Assembly (NCBI RefSeq): GCF_017433805.1
Contig: NZ_JAFRGN010000015.1
Coordinates: 1-64,000, forward strand
DNA length: 64,000 nt
Reading direction: 5' to 3'
Origin: Butyrivibrio sp.
Lineage (GTDB): Bacteria; Bacillota; Clostridia; Lachnospirales; Lachnospiraceae
Shown: in pieces, positions 44,889-53,147 of the stretch
Numbering within the stretch: the first letter of the stretch is position 1
How the letters are laid out: each line of letters starts with the position of its first letter
The notes under the pieces: model-generated
What the model saw: only the letters and a program-made list of their open reading frames with translations
The model's database searches: none
What the model was told of the DNA's origin: nothing
Position numbers and translations under genes: made by a program

Positions 44889-46286
44889 ATGATGACAGAG
44901 TTATTTGAGAGAGTGGTGGAATTTATCAATAAAGCTGATAATGGAAAAGAGATTCAGCTTTTTGAATGTGAGGATTTCCTCAATAAGATTCCGAGTTTTA
45001 CTGATAAGCATACAATTGAAGATACTAGAGCTTTTCTGGATTTTCTGGGAAATCCTGATGAGAACATGCAGATAATTCATGTGGCTGGAACAAACGGTAA
45101 GGGTTCAGTGTGCAGTTATGTGTCATCAATACTGATGAAGGCAGGCTATACAGTGGGAATGTTCACATCACCTCATCTTGTGAAGATTACAGAAAGATTT
45201 CAGGTGGATGGTAAAACCATTGCGGATGGATTATTTGTTGAGATATTCGTGGAGATGCTTAGGAGAATAGACGAGTACAATGATAGTACTGCGGATGATA
45301 GTGGCAAGTATTTCCCAACCTATTTTGAGTATCTCTTTTTCATGGCGATGCTGTTATATGACGTTTATCCGGTGGACTATCTGGTGCTGGAGACGGGACT
45401 TGGTGGAAGACTTGATGCGACCAATTCAGTAGCGAGGCCATTAGTTTCAGTTATTACAGAGATTGGCTATGACCACATGCAGTATCTTGGAGAGACTATC
45501 GAAGAGATCGCAGGTGAGAAGGCGGGAATAATCAAAAGTGGCGTTCCAGTGGTCTTTTTTGACAAGAGAAGTGAAGCCACAGATGTTATTAAGAAAAAAG
45601 CTCTTGAACTAGATACCAGAGCGGTTGTAGTAGAGAGTAGAAATATACAGGATACAAGGCGTGAAAGGGATGAAGCAGGGAACAAATACGTTGCTTTTTC
45701 GCTTAATAGCTTATATGATAAATATGTTGATTTAAAGCTTTCAACAGAAGCTCTTTATCAGGCGGAAAATGCAGCTGTGGCTGTTGAAACAGTAGAAATA
45801 CTGCGAGGTTTGGGCGCTGAGATTTCTGAACTTGATATAAGAGAAGGCCTTCTGGCAGCTAAGTGGGAAGGTAGAATGGAAGAGATTCGTCCAGGTATTT
45901 ATATGGATGGAGCTCACAACATTGACGGCATTACAGCTTTTCTTGAGAGCATACGTGATATCGAGTGCTCAGGCAGGAAGCTGATGCTCTTTGGAATAGT
46001 AAGTGACAAGCAGTACAAAGAGATAGTGCAGGAGATTCTTAAGACTAATCAGTTTGAGCAGATTTATGTTGCTGTACTTGAGACCAGCAGGTCTTTATCC
46101 GTATCAGATCTTAAGGGAGCATTTGAGGATGCCAAGGACGAGCTTGGAATCTTCGGCGTTCCAGTCAAGTATTACAGCAATGTAAGAGATGCCATAACAG
46201 ACATCATTACCAACAGGAAGTCTGGAGATATGGTATTTGCAGCAGGTTCTCTTTATCTGGCAGGTCAGATCAAGGGAATGCTATAA
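44889..46286 (+). CDS. folC: Folylpolyglutamate/dihydrofolate synthase
   Basis: FolC adds glutamate to dihydropteroate and to tetrahydrofolates. The 465-residue Mur-ligase-type protein has the ATP loop VAGTNGKGSV near residues 65-74, FTSPHLVKITERF, the LETGLGGRLDATN block, and DGAHNIDGI in the C-terminal domain. The start could be ATG 44889 or the adjacent ATG 44892; AAGG at 44885 fits the second better. It is somewhat longer than typical because of an insert around 140-150. It belongs with metF at 6911 to one-carbon metabolism but not to one operon. Confidence 0.93.
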   Translation: MMTELFERVVEFINKADNGKEIQLFECEDFLNKIPSFTDKHTIEDTRAFLDFLGNPDENMQIIHVAGTNGKGSVCSYVSSILMKAGYTVGMFTSPHLVKITERFQVDGKTIADGLFVEIFVEMLRRIDEYNDSTADDSGKYFPTYFEYLFFMAMLLYDVYPVDYLVLETGLGGRLDATNSVARPLVSVITEIGYDHMQYLGETIEEIAGEKAGIIKSGVPVVFFDKRSEATDVIKKKALELDTRAVVVESRNIQDTRRERDEAGNKYVAFSLNSLYDKYVDLKLSTEALYQAENAAVAVETVEILRGLGAEISELDIREGLLAAKWEGRMEEIRPGIYMDGAHNIDGITAFLESIRDIECSGRKLMLFGIVSDKQYKEIVQEILKTNQFEQIYVAVLETSRSLSVSDLKGAFEDAKDELGIFGVPVKYYSNVRDAITDIITNRKSGDMVFAAGSLYLAGQIKGML

Positions 46287-46345
46287 AAATATACCAAAAA
46301 CAGTTATAATTATTTAGAATATTACATCTGAGGGGATGAATATAT

Positions 46346-46510
46346 ATGATCAACTTTGAAGAAGAATTAAAGAAGTTCAGACCAAGTCTTGAAATCGAGG
46401 ATGCGGAAGACATCATATATAACCAGGATCTCGACGATATGTCAGATGTTTTGGTTAAGCTTTTAAAAGAAGCTAAGGGAGATTTCGATAATCAGAAGAG
46501 GACTAAATAA
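46346..46510 (+). CDS. Small acidic protein (54 aa)
   Basis: A 54-codon gene: ATG 46346, GAGGGG about ten bases upstream, TAA at 46508. It begins MINFEEELKKFRPSLEIEDA, is mostly helical and strongly acidic, and ends with a basic tail QKRTK. It lies two bases before the zinc-ribbon TPR gene, with codon usage like its neighbours, and I believe it is translated with that gene. I do not know its function; association with the TPR protein is inferred from spacing. Confidence 0.7.
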   Translation: MINFEEELKKFRPSLEIEDAEDIIYNQDLDDMSDVLVKLLKEAKGDFDNQKRTK

Positions 46511-46512
46511 CA

Positions 46513-47931
46513 ATGAAGTGCAATCGTTGTGGGGCGGAACTTGATAAGAGCGATGTTTGCCCAGGATGTGGGACAAACGTCAGAACATATAAGAGAATAG
46601 TCAGCCTTTCCAACAAGTTTTATAACGAGGGATTGGAGAAGGCAACTGTAAGAGATCTGACAGGAGCTGTGAATGCTCTCAGACAGTCTCTTAAACTTGA
46701 TAAGAACAATATTGATGCAAGAAATCTTCTCGGTCTTGTTTATTACGAGACAGGTGAGGTTGTTGCGGCTCTTTCTGAATGGGTTATCAGCAAGAACCTC
46801 AAGGCAGATGAGAATCTTGCAGATAAATATATGGACTATGTGAGAAATAGCCCATCTCAGCTTGATACCATCAATCAGACTATCAAGAAATTTAATATAG
46901 CGCTTAATTACTGTCATCAGGATGGACTTGATCTGGCAGTTATTCAGCTCAAGAAGGTGCTTTCTTTAAATCCGGGATTTATTAAAGCGCATCTTTTGCT
47001 TGCTCTTTTATATCTTAAGGGTGGCAATTATGACAGAGCCAAGATTGAGTGTCAGAAGGTATTAAAGCTTGATACTGGTAATGTTATGGCTAAGCGTTAT
47101 CTCAAGGAAGCAGATAGCATGCTCCTTCCAGGTGAGAGTGGCAAGCTTGTATCAGACATTGCTTCTTCTGACAGTGATGATGTTATCAGGTATAACAGTG
47201 GCAATGAGATGATCATTCAGCCAGTTAAAAAATCTGCTATCACAAGGACAGGTTCTATCTGGGGAATCGTTCTTGGTGCAGTTTTGGGACTTGCTGCAGC
47301 TTGTTTCCTTATTTTGCCACAGCGTATTCAGAGTATTAATAGTAGTAACCAGAGTAAGATTGCTCAGATCAGTGAGGAATCTGATGCCAAGTCAGCCAAG
47401 ATCAACGAGTATGAGCAGCAGGTTAAGAATCTTGAGAATCAGATCGGTGATCTTCAGTCCAAGGTAACTGATTACGAGGGTGTTGACAGCACATCAGCTG
47501 CTATGAACAGCCTTATGAGTGCTACCAATATCTACATGACAGATTCATCTGACATAGATGCTATGGCACAGGCACTTGCTAATCTTGATCTTAATGCTAT
47601 AAGTGACGATGTTTCACCTGAGTTTACTAATTTATATGACACACTTATGTCACTTGTTGGAACTGAGCTTGCGACATCTTATTACAACGCAGCTAATGAT
47701 GCATACAAGGCTGAGGATTATGAGACAGCTATAGCTAATTATTCCAAGGCTTATCAGTATGATAATACTAACGTAAATACACTCTATTATCTGGGTAACT
47801 CGTATTATGAGAGCGGTGATCTTGAGAATGCCAAGACCACATATGATGCTGTTATCAATAACTTCCCTGATACACAGAGTGCAGCAGCAGCTACAACCAA
47901 GCTGGCAGAAATCAATAATTCAGGAAATTGA
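46513..47931 (+). CDS. Zinc-ribbon and TPR membrane protein
   Basis: 472 residues. A zinc ribbon opens the chain with Cys3, Cys6, Cys16 and Cys19. TPR units follow (about 40-200), then a single membrane helix near 248-270, a coiled coil (SAKINEYEQQVKNLENQIGD) and more TPR units outside the membrane (YETAIANYSKAYQYDNTNV, then a YESGDLENAKTTYDAV unit). So TPR repeats stand on both sides of the membrane. A scaffold or signalling role is likely. It is preceded by the 54-aa gene and followed 49 bases later by the O-acyltransferase genes, which it might help to organise. Confidence 0.78.
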   Translation: MKCNRCGAELDKSDVCPGCGTNVRTYKRIVSLSNKFYNEGLEKATVRDLTGAVNALRQSLKLDKNNIDARNLLGLVYYETGEVVAALSEWVISKNLKADENLADKYMDYVRNSPSQLDTINQTIKKFNIALNYCHQDGLDLAVIQLKKVLSLNPGFIKAHLLLALLYLKGGNYDRAKIECQKVLKLDTGNVMAKRYLKEADSMLLPGESGKLVSDIASSDSDDVIRYNSGNEMIIQPVKKSAITRTGSIWGIVLGAVLGLAAACFLILPQRIQSINSSNQSKIAQISEESDAKSAKINEYEQQVKNLENQIGDLQSKVTDYEGVDSTSAAMNSLMSATNIYMTDSSDIDAMAQALANLDLNAISDDVSPEFTNLYDTLMSLVGTELATSYYNAANDAYKAEDYETAIANYSKAYQYDNTNVNTLYYLGNSYYESGDLENAKTTYDAVINNFPDTQSAAAATTKLAEINNSGN

Positions 47932-47980
47932 TATTTCTTTTTCCTTCTGGCTTTTAGATATATAGGACAGAAAGTTTATA

Positions 47981-49453
47981 ATGATTAATTTTTCAGATTT
48001 GACTTTTATATTCAGGTTTTTACCTGTCTTTATAGTGGCATTTTACCTGACTCCTTATGAATTCAGGACACTTACACTTCTGATTGGAAGTTTGTTGTTC
48101 TACGGAGTTGGTGATCTTAAGATGTTCCCAGTTCTTCTGGGGGCTGTAATAATAAACTTCTTATTTAGCAGAGCTTTAAAGGGTGGCGGAAGCAAGGTCC
48201 TTTTAGGCTTTGCTATTGTTCTTGATGCCCTTATGCTGATCGAGTTTAAGCTTCTTGGTCAGTTCGTGGACAGTGCATTCATGCCTATCGGTGTGAGCTT
48301 CTTTACCTTCAAGATGATATCTTTCCAGGTAGATAATTACAGAGGCAAGGTGGATGAAAAAGCGGGATTTATGGATATTGCCGCTTATTTCGTTATGTTC
48401 CCACAGATTGTATCCGGACCTATCATGAGATTCGAGGATTATGCCAAGAATCCATTCATGAAGCTCTGGGCAAAAGAGGATGAGCAGGCAGAGGCTGCAA
48501 AACTGGAAAATGAGACACAAGAATCAGAAGAAGCAAAGGACATAATCGATCTCGATAAAGAAGAAACAGAAGAAAAAGTAGCAATTGAGAAGCCAAGTAA
48601 GCTTGCTGCAATAGAAGATGGCCTTCGATTCTTTACACTGGGACTTGCCTTCAAGGTTTTACTTGCTGATCACCTCGCTATGCTGTGGAAAGATATAGGA
48701 ACTATCGGCTATGAGAGTATTTCTACAGCTCTTGCATGGCTTGGAGCCTACACATATTCCATGGAGCTGTATTTTGACTTCTGGGGATATTCCCTTATGG
48801 CAGCCGGTGTTGGTGTGATGCTGGGCTTTCCATTTATCGTTAACTTTGATCAGCCTTATGGTTCAAGGAACGTGTCAGAATTCTACAGAAGATGGCATGC
48901 TACACTTGGTTCATGGTTTAGAGATTACATCTATTTTCCAATGGGCGGCAGCAGAAAAGGAAGCTTTAGGACTATCTTAAATCTTCTTACTGTGTGGCTT
49001 ATCACAGGTTTTTGGCATGGTGTAACCCTTAATTTTATTTTGTGGGGATTGATTATTTTCGTTATAATTTTATGTGAGCGTTTTGTTCTGGCGGGGCTTC
49101 CTAAGTTTATTGGAGACCTTTTTGGCAGAATAAATGTACTTATTCTGATTCCGCTTACTTGGGTAGTGTTTGCGCTTCCTGATAGCAATATGCTTGCCAC
49201 TTACTTTATGAGATTATTCCCATTCTTTGGTGTTGGAATCTCTATCAACGAGGGCGACTTCATCAAGAATATTGGAATATATGGCATCGTGCTTGGCACA
49301 GGTCTTGTCGTGATGCTTCCAGTTGTATACAGATTTTTTGAAAAACACAGGAAAAATCCAGTGTTTACAATTGGACTGCTGGCTTTATTCTGGGCATGTA
49401 TTTATAGCTTGTCCAATGCAGCAGGCAATCCGTTTTTGTATTTTAAGTTCTGA
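47981..49453 (+). CDS. MBOAT O-acyltransferase (AlgI-like)
   Basis: A 490-residue multi-spanning acyltransferase of the AlgI/DltB type, which moves acetyl groups across the membrane to modify exopolysaccharide. Family blocks include MPIGVSFFTFKMISFQVD, FPQIVSGPIMRFEDY, EFYRRWHATLGSWFRDYIYF and the active-site histidine His346 in GFWHGVTLN. An unusual acidic insert fills about residues 160-212, rich in Glu and Lys, in a cytoplasmic loop. The SGNH protein that starts 26 bases later is the expected partner that completes the transfer. No glycosyltransferase is adjacent, so the acceptor polymer is unknown. Confidence 0.9.
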   Translation: MINFSDLTFIFRFLPVFIVAFYLTPYEFRTLTLLIGSLLFYGVGDLKMFPVLLGAVIINFLFSRALKGGGSKVLLGFAIVLDALMLIEFKLLGQFVDSAFMPIGVSFFTFKMISFQVDNYRGKVDEKAGFMDIAAYFVMFPQIVSGPIMRFEDYAKNPFMKLWAKEDEQAEAAKLENETQESEEAKDIIDLDKEETEEKVAIEKPSKLAAIEDGLRFFTLGLAFKVLLADHLAMLWKDIGTIGYESISTALAWLGAYTYSMELYFDFWGYSLMAAGVGVMLGFPFIVNFDQPYGSRNVSEFYRRWHATLGSWFRDYIYFPMGGSRKGSFRTILNLLTVWLITGFWHGVTLNFILWGLIIFVIILCERFVLAGLPKFIGDLFGRINVLILIPLTWVVFALPDSNMLATYFMRLFPFFGVGISINEGDFIKNIGIYGIVLGTGLVVMLPVVYRFFEKHRKNPVFTIGLLALFWACIYSLSNAAGNPFLYFKF

Positions 49454-49479
49454 TTTATAGTTATTGAAAGAGAGATTTA

Positions 49480-50502
49480 ATGAAACTGCTGAAAACATGT
49501 CCGATTTTGATCGGCATCGTGGCAATTACAATAGCATTATCGGTTGTTTCCTACGTCTATGAGGATAGTGTCTATTCTGAGTATGCAGAAGGATACGAGG
49601 TAGATAAACTTCCTCATTTCGTTCTGGTATTTAAGGGACTGACAGATGGTGTATATCCGTGGGGAAGTACTTTAGGGTCTGAAGATTTAGTTTCCGATGA
49701 TAGTTTTGCAGAGGCATCAGTTGATGAGATCACTGGTGGTAATAATGCGAATTCTACTATCGGCGATCTTAATGGTAATTATGAAGGTTCCCAGAATGTA
49801 CCTTCTCCTAATGCAGATATAGCACAGAACGTAAGCGTGTCAGATAATGATGCTTATGAGGATTTAGAGACTATTTCTGAAAATGACGCTGATAGAACCT
49901 ACGAATTCCAACATGTAGATGAGGATTATTTTACAGATGCTCTTTTCATAGGAGATTCCAGAACTGTTGGCCTTTCCGAGTACTGTGAGCCACTTGATTC
50001 AAGGGCTACCTTCTACGCCAAGGTTTCTCTTACTATTTATAAGGTGCTTGAGAAGCCATTTTTAGAAGGACCTGCAGGCAAGTACACTATAGAACAGGGG
50101 CTTACAGAGAACCAGTTTGGCAAGATCTATATCATGTTAGGTCTTAACGAGATTGGAACTGGAACACCTGAGTCTTTTGCTGAGGAATATGCAAATGTGG
50201 TGAACAGGATCAGAGAGCTTCAGCCTGATGCGATCATCTATATTCAGGGAATCATGCATGTTACTGAGCATAAGAGTTCAAAAGATAAATACTTTAACAA
50301 CGACAATATCAACAGGCGTAACGAGGAACTTGCCAAGCTTGCAGACAACAAGACAATCTTTTACATGGATATGAATGAAGCTGTAGATGATGAGAATGGC
50401 AATCTGATAAAAGACCTGTCTTTTGATGATGTGCATCTCAAGGCTTCTTCTTATGAGAGATGGTATCAGTTCCTGCTTGAGCATGGTATTGTAAAAGACT
50501 AA
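49480..50502 (+). CDS. SGNH/GDSL-type hydrolase or acetyltransferase partner
   Basis: 340 residues with an N-terminal membrane anchor (about 8-24), an extracytoplasmic, Asn/Asp-rich linker and an SGNH domain from about residue 150. The nucleophile block is IGDSRTVG with Ser160, the Gly/Asn blocks include MLGLNEIGTG, and the catalytic pair is in DDVHLK (Asp316, His319). This is the DltD/AlgX-like role next to an AlgI-type MBOAT: taking the acyl group on the outside and placing it on a polysaccharide. The gene follows the MBOAT gene by 26 bases. Confidence 0.85.
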   Translation: MKLLKTCPILIGIVAITIALSVVSYVYEDSVYSEYAEGYEVDKLPHFVLVFKGLTDGVYPWGSTLGSEDLVSDDSFAEASVDEITGGNNANSTIGDLNGNYEGSQNVPSPNADIAQNVSVSDNDAYEDLETISENDADRTYEFQHVDEDYFTDALFIGDSRTVGLSEYCEPLDSRATFYAKVSLTIYKVLEKPFLEGPAGKYTIEQGLTENQFGKIYIMLGLNEIGTGTPESFAEEYANVVNRIRELQPDAIIYIQGIMHVTEHKSSKDKYFNNDNINRRNEELAKLADNKTIFYMDMNEAVDDENGNLIKDLSFDDVHLKASSYERWYQFLLEHGIVKD

Positions 50503-50563
50503 TATTCATAGCTATTTTGTTGAGTAAACATGGGCTATGTATGATAGAATGAAGGTGATTTAG

Positions 50564-50803
50564 TTGGCAAGAGAGATGACTTTTAAAATGGAGAGACCTG
50601 GTCTTCTTCACGAAGGAGATAAGGTTACAGTTACTGAGGGTGTTCTTCCCAGTAACTATTATTACACCATTGATCCATCCCTTGCGATGTCAGGAAACTT
50701 CCCATTTAGAGACAGGATGCTTGAAAGGGAAGGTGTCGTGACCAAGGTTGAAGAGAATGCAAGAGGATTCTACGTTACTGCTAGATTCGGTGAAGACGAA
50801 TGA
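50564..50803 (+). CDS. Small hypothetical protein with a TTG start (79 aa)
   Basis: A 79-residue soluble protein of unknown function. TTG 50564 is favoured because AAGGTGAT lies six bases upstream; the next in-frame ATG at 50576 has only a weak GAGAG. The sequence is beta-rich (LHEGDKVTVTEGVLPSNYYY, then REGVVTKVEENARGFYVTAR), which suggests a small barrel or SH3-like fold. It is between the SGNH and RidA genes on the same strand. Confidence 0.65.
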   Translation: MAREMTFKMERPGLLHEGDKVTVTEGVLPSNYYYTIDPSLAMSGNFPFRDRMLEREGVVTKVEENARGFYVTARFGEDE

Positions 50804-50873
50804 TCTTAATTCGAGGCTAGTGAGAATCCCAGAGCAGTAAATAATATTTATTCATCATCAGGAGGACTACATT

Positions 50874-51251
50874 ATGGAGTATGTATCAACCAAGAAGGCA
50901 CCAGCAGCAATCGGACCTTATTCACAGGCTATCAAGGCAGGAGATTTTCTTTATGCTTCAGGACAGATTCCGATCAATCCTGAGAGCGGTGAGATAGAGG
51001 ATACAACAATTGCGGATCAGGCAGACAGAGTTTGCAGAAACATTGGAGAAATCTTAAGTGCTGCAGGAACAGACTATGAGCACGTTGTTAAGACAACATG
51101 CTTCCTTGCTGAGATGGCAGACTTTGGTGCATTCAATGCAGTTTATGAGAAGTACTTCGTTGGCAAGCCAGCTAGAAGCTGCGTTGCTGTTAAGCAGCTT
51201 CCAAGAGATGTTCTGTGCGAAGTAGAAGTAATCGCATATCTTGGCGAGTGA
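50874..51251 (+). CDS. ridA: RidA family enamine/imine deaminase
   Basis: RidA hydrolyses reactive 2-aminoacrylate released by PLP enzymes such as threonine dehydratase. The 125-residue protein is full length and shows AIGPYSQAIKAGDFLYASGQ, then the KTTCFLAEMADFGAFNAVY block and the C-terminal PARSCVAVKQLPRDVLCEVE, which carries the substrate-binding arginine. AGGAGG precedes the start. No PLP-enzyme gene lies beside it. Confidence 0.95.
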   Translation: MEYVSTKKAPAAIGPYSQAIKAGDFLYASGQIPINPESGEIEDTTIADQADRVCRNIGEILSAAGTDYEHVVKTTCFLAEMADFGAFNAVYEKYFVGKPARSCVAVKQLPRDVLCEVEVIAYLGE

Positions 51252-51296
51252 TTGAGCGATAAATAGATCATTTAGATATTTAGTTGCGGAGTGGGG

Positions 51297-52346
51297 ATGA
51301 AGAAAAGGGTTGTTGCCGCTATTATGTGTGCCGCTTTTGTTATGACAGGCTGCGGGAGCCTGGCTGGCAGACATAATATCGATTCTGGATTTGCATATAT
51401 AGAGAGCCGTGATTATGTAAGTGCTCTATCCAGCTTTGAGGCTGCCAGAGAGAATGGTGAGGATGAATGCCTGATCCATAGAGGGATAGGTATTGTTAAC
51501 CTTCAGACTGGTGACTATCAGAGCGCTGTTGACGAGCTCCTTGCTTCGCTTGCTGCGGATGAGGGTATTGTTGATGACATGGATTTTGACACCAACTATT
51601 ACCTGGCAGAAGGGTATTATCGCTTAGGTGATTATACTAAGGCAAAAGAGGTATATGATGCTATTTTGGCTCTTCGCAGTAAAGATAGTAATGCTTATTA
51701 TCTGCGTGGTGTCTGCGAGCTTGCATCAGGAAGCCACGACAGTGCATATTCAGATTTTACCAAGGCTATTACTCTTAACTCCAGGGATTATTCCATGATC
51801 ATCCTGATCTACAAGTCTCTTGCGGAGTATGGATATGAGGATGAAGCAAGGAATATCCTTCAGACAGCCATGGATAATGGAAGTGCCTTTATGACCAACT
51901 ACGAGAAAGGCCAGATTTCCTACTATCTTGGCAACAATGCTGATGCTCAGAGCTTTTTGGAAGCAGCCAGAAGCGAACGAGATCAGGAAAAAGAGCCAGT
52001 TGTTCTGATGCTTGGACAGACTGGTGAGAAACAGGGCGACTATAACTACGCTATAAGTGTTTATAAGACATATCTTAGTGAGAATCCAGCCAGCGCTGTT
52101 GTGTACAATCAGCTTGGCATGTGCCAGATCAAGCAGGGAGACTACAACGGAGCAGTTTCATCTTTTGAAGCAGGGCTTACAGTTGATGACAAAGGGGTTA
52201 ATCAGGCACTTCGTCTTAATGAGATAACTGCCTATGAACATATGGGAGAGTTCAATATGGCACAGTCTCTGATGGCAACTTATCTTCAGGAATACCCTGA
52301 CGATCCAGCTGCAATCAGAGAGAATATTTTTCTTTCAACGAGATAA
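51297..52346 (+). CDS. TPR lipoprotein
   Basis: 349 residues from ATG 51297 (GGAG upstream). The N terminus is a lipoprotein signal: KKR, a hydrophobic stretch and the lipobox VMTGC, so the mature protein starts at a lipid-modified cysteine near residue 20. The rest is a tandem of tetratricopeptide repeats (for example YYLAEGYYRLGDYTKAKEVY and YNQLGMCQIKQGDYNGAVSS). It precedes the uronate-glycan cluster by five bases and could be its envelope part, although TPR proteins without a known partner cannot be assigned a substrate. Confidence 0.85.
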   Translation: MKKRVVAAIMCAAFVMTGCGSLAGRHNIDSGFAYIESRDYVSALSSFEAARENGEDECLIHRGIGIVNLQTGDYQSAVDELLASLAADEGIVDDMDFDTNYYLAEGYYRLGDYTKAKEVYDAILALRSKDSNAYYLRGVCELASGSHDSAYSDFTKAITLNSRDYSMIILIYKSLAEYGYEDEARNILQTAMDNGSAFMTNYEKGQISYYLGNNADAQSFLEAARSERDQEKEPVVLMLGQTGEKQGDYNYAISVYKTYLSENPASAVVYNQLGMCQIKQGDYNGAVSSFEAGLTVDDKGVNQALRLNEITAYEHMGEFNMAQSLMATYLQEYPDDPAAIRENIFLSTR

Positions 52347-52351
52347 AAGGT

Positions 52352-53146
52352 ATGAAGATTAGTGTATATAATGATTGGGATCATGTAGATAAAGCTGTCA
52401 GTGAGGGTCAGGACAATGTTGTTCTTGCCTGGGATGGTGAATATAGGAAGGGCGATATCATTGAGTTTTCAGGTCTTACACCTGGAAGCTACTATGTGGT
52501 CAAGGTAGATGCTGCCATTGACCCTGCCCTTGTGCTTATAGAACAGGAATCAGTATTGTTTCCTGTTCCTTTTTATGAGAAAAAGACAAGCTATAATCCG
52601 CTTGCATTCTGGGGAAACAGACATTATGTGAGCATCAGGAAAGCTGCTGATTATGAGGTAAAAGCTTATAGAAATCTTGCTCTTAATCCTTTTGATCAGC
52701 ATGAGGTGTCCGGAGTGTATCCACACGCCAGCGCCAATGTTGAGACAAGAGGTGAGGCTGTTTTTGCAGCGAGAAATGCAATAGATGGATGCATAGCCAC
52801 CTTGTCACATGGCGAGTGGCCTTATGAGTCATGGGGCATAAACAGACAGGATGATGCCGAGTTTACTCTGGATTTTGGCACAGAGATAGATTTTGACAAG
52901 ATAGTTCTTTATACAAGAGCTGATTTTCCTCATGATAACTGGTGGGTGGAAGCTACATTTTCTTTTTCTGATGGTACCAGTGAAGTAGTACATATGGATA
53001 AGAAAGTGGCTGAGCCGCACGTATTTGAAATTAAGAGATCAGGAATCAGATGGATCAAGCTCGGTAAACTCATCAAGGCTGATGATCCGAGCCCATTCCC
53101 AGCACTTACGCAAATAGAGGTTTATGGAACACCTAAAGAGGGCTGA
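52352..53146 (+). CDS. Discoidin-like carbohydrate-binding domain protein
   Basis: 264 residues, no signal peptide. The second half has the feel of an F5/8 type C galactose-binding fold: ALNPFDQHEVSGVYPHASAN, ARNAIDGCI, then EFTLDFGTEIDFDKIVLYTR and a final IKLGKLIKADDPSPFPALTQ. The first half (residues 1-90) is unrecognised. It begins five bases after the TPR lipoprotein stop and its stop is one base before the heparinase-like gene, so it belongs to that cluster. It likely binds the substrate or product glycan, but that is an inference from fold. Confidence 0.7.
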   Translation: MKISVYNDWDHVDKAVSEGQDNVVLAWDGEYRKGDIIEFSGLTPGSYYVVKVDAAIDPALVLIEQESVLFPVPFYEKKTSYNPLAFWGNRHYVSIRKAADYEVKAYRNLALNPFDQHEVSGVYPHASANVETRGEAVFAARNAIDGCIATLSHGEWPYESWGINRQDDAEFTLDFGTEIDFDKIVLYTRADFPHDNWWVEATFSFSDGTSEVVHMDKKVAEPHVFEIKRSGIRWIKLGKLIKADDPSPFPALTQIEVYGTPKEG

Positions 53147-53147
53147 T

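Noticed and set aside
49480..50502. Esterase on the uronate-glycan pathway
   Set aside because: The SGNH protein is directly after the AlgI-type gene and membrane-anchored, which fits polysaccharide O-acetylation better.
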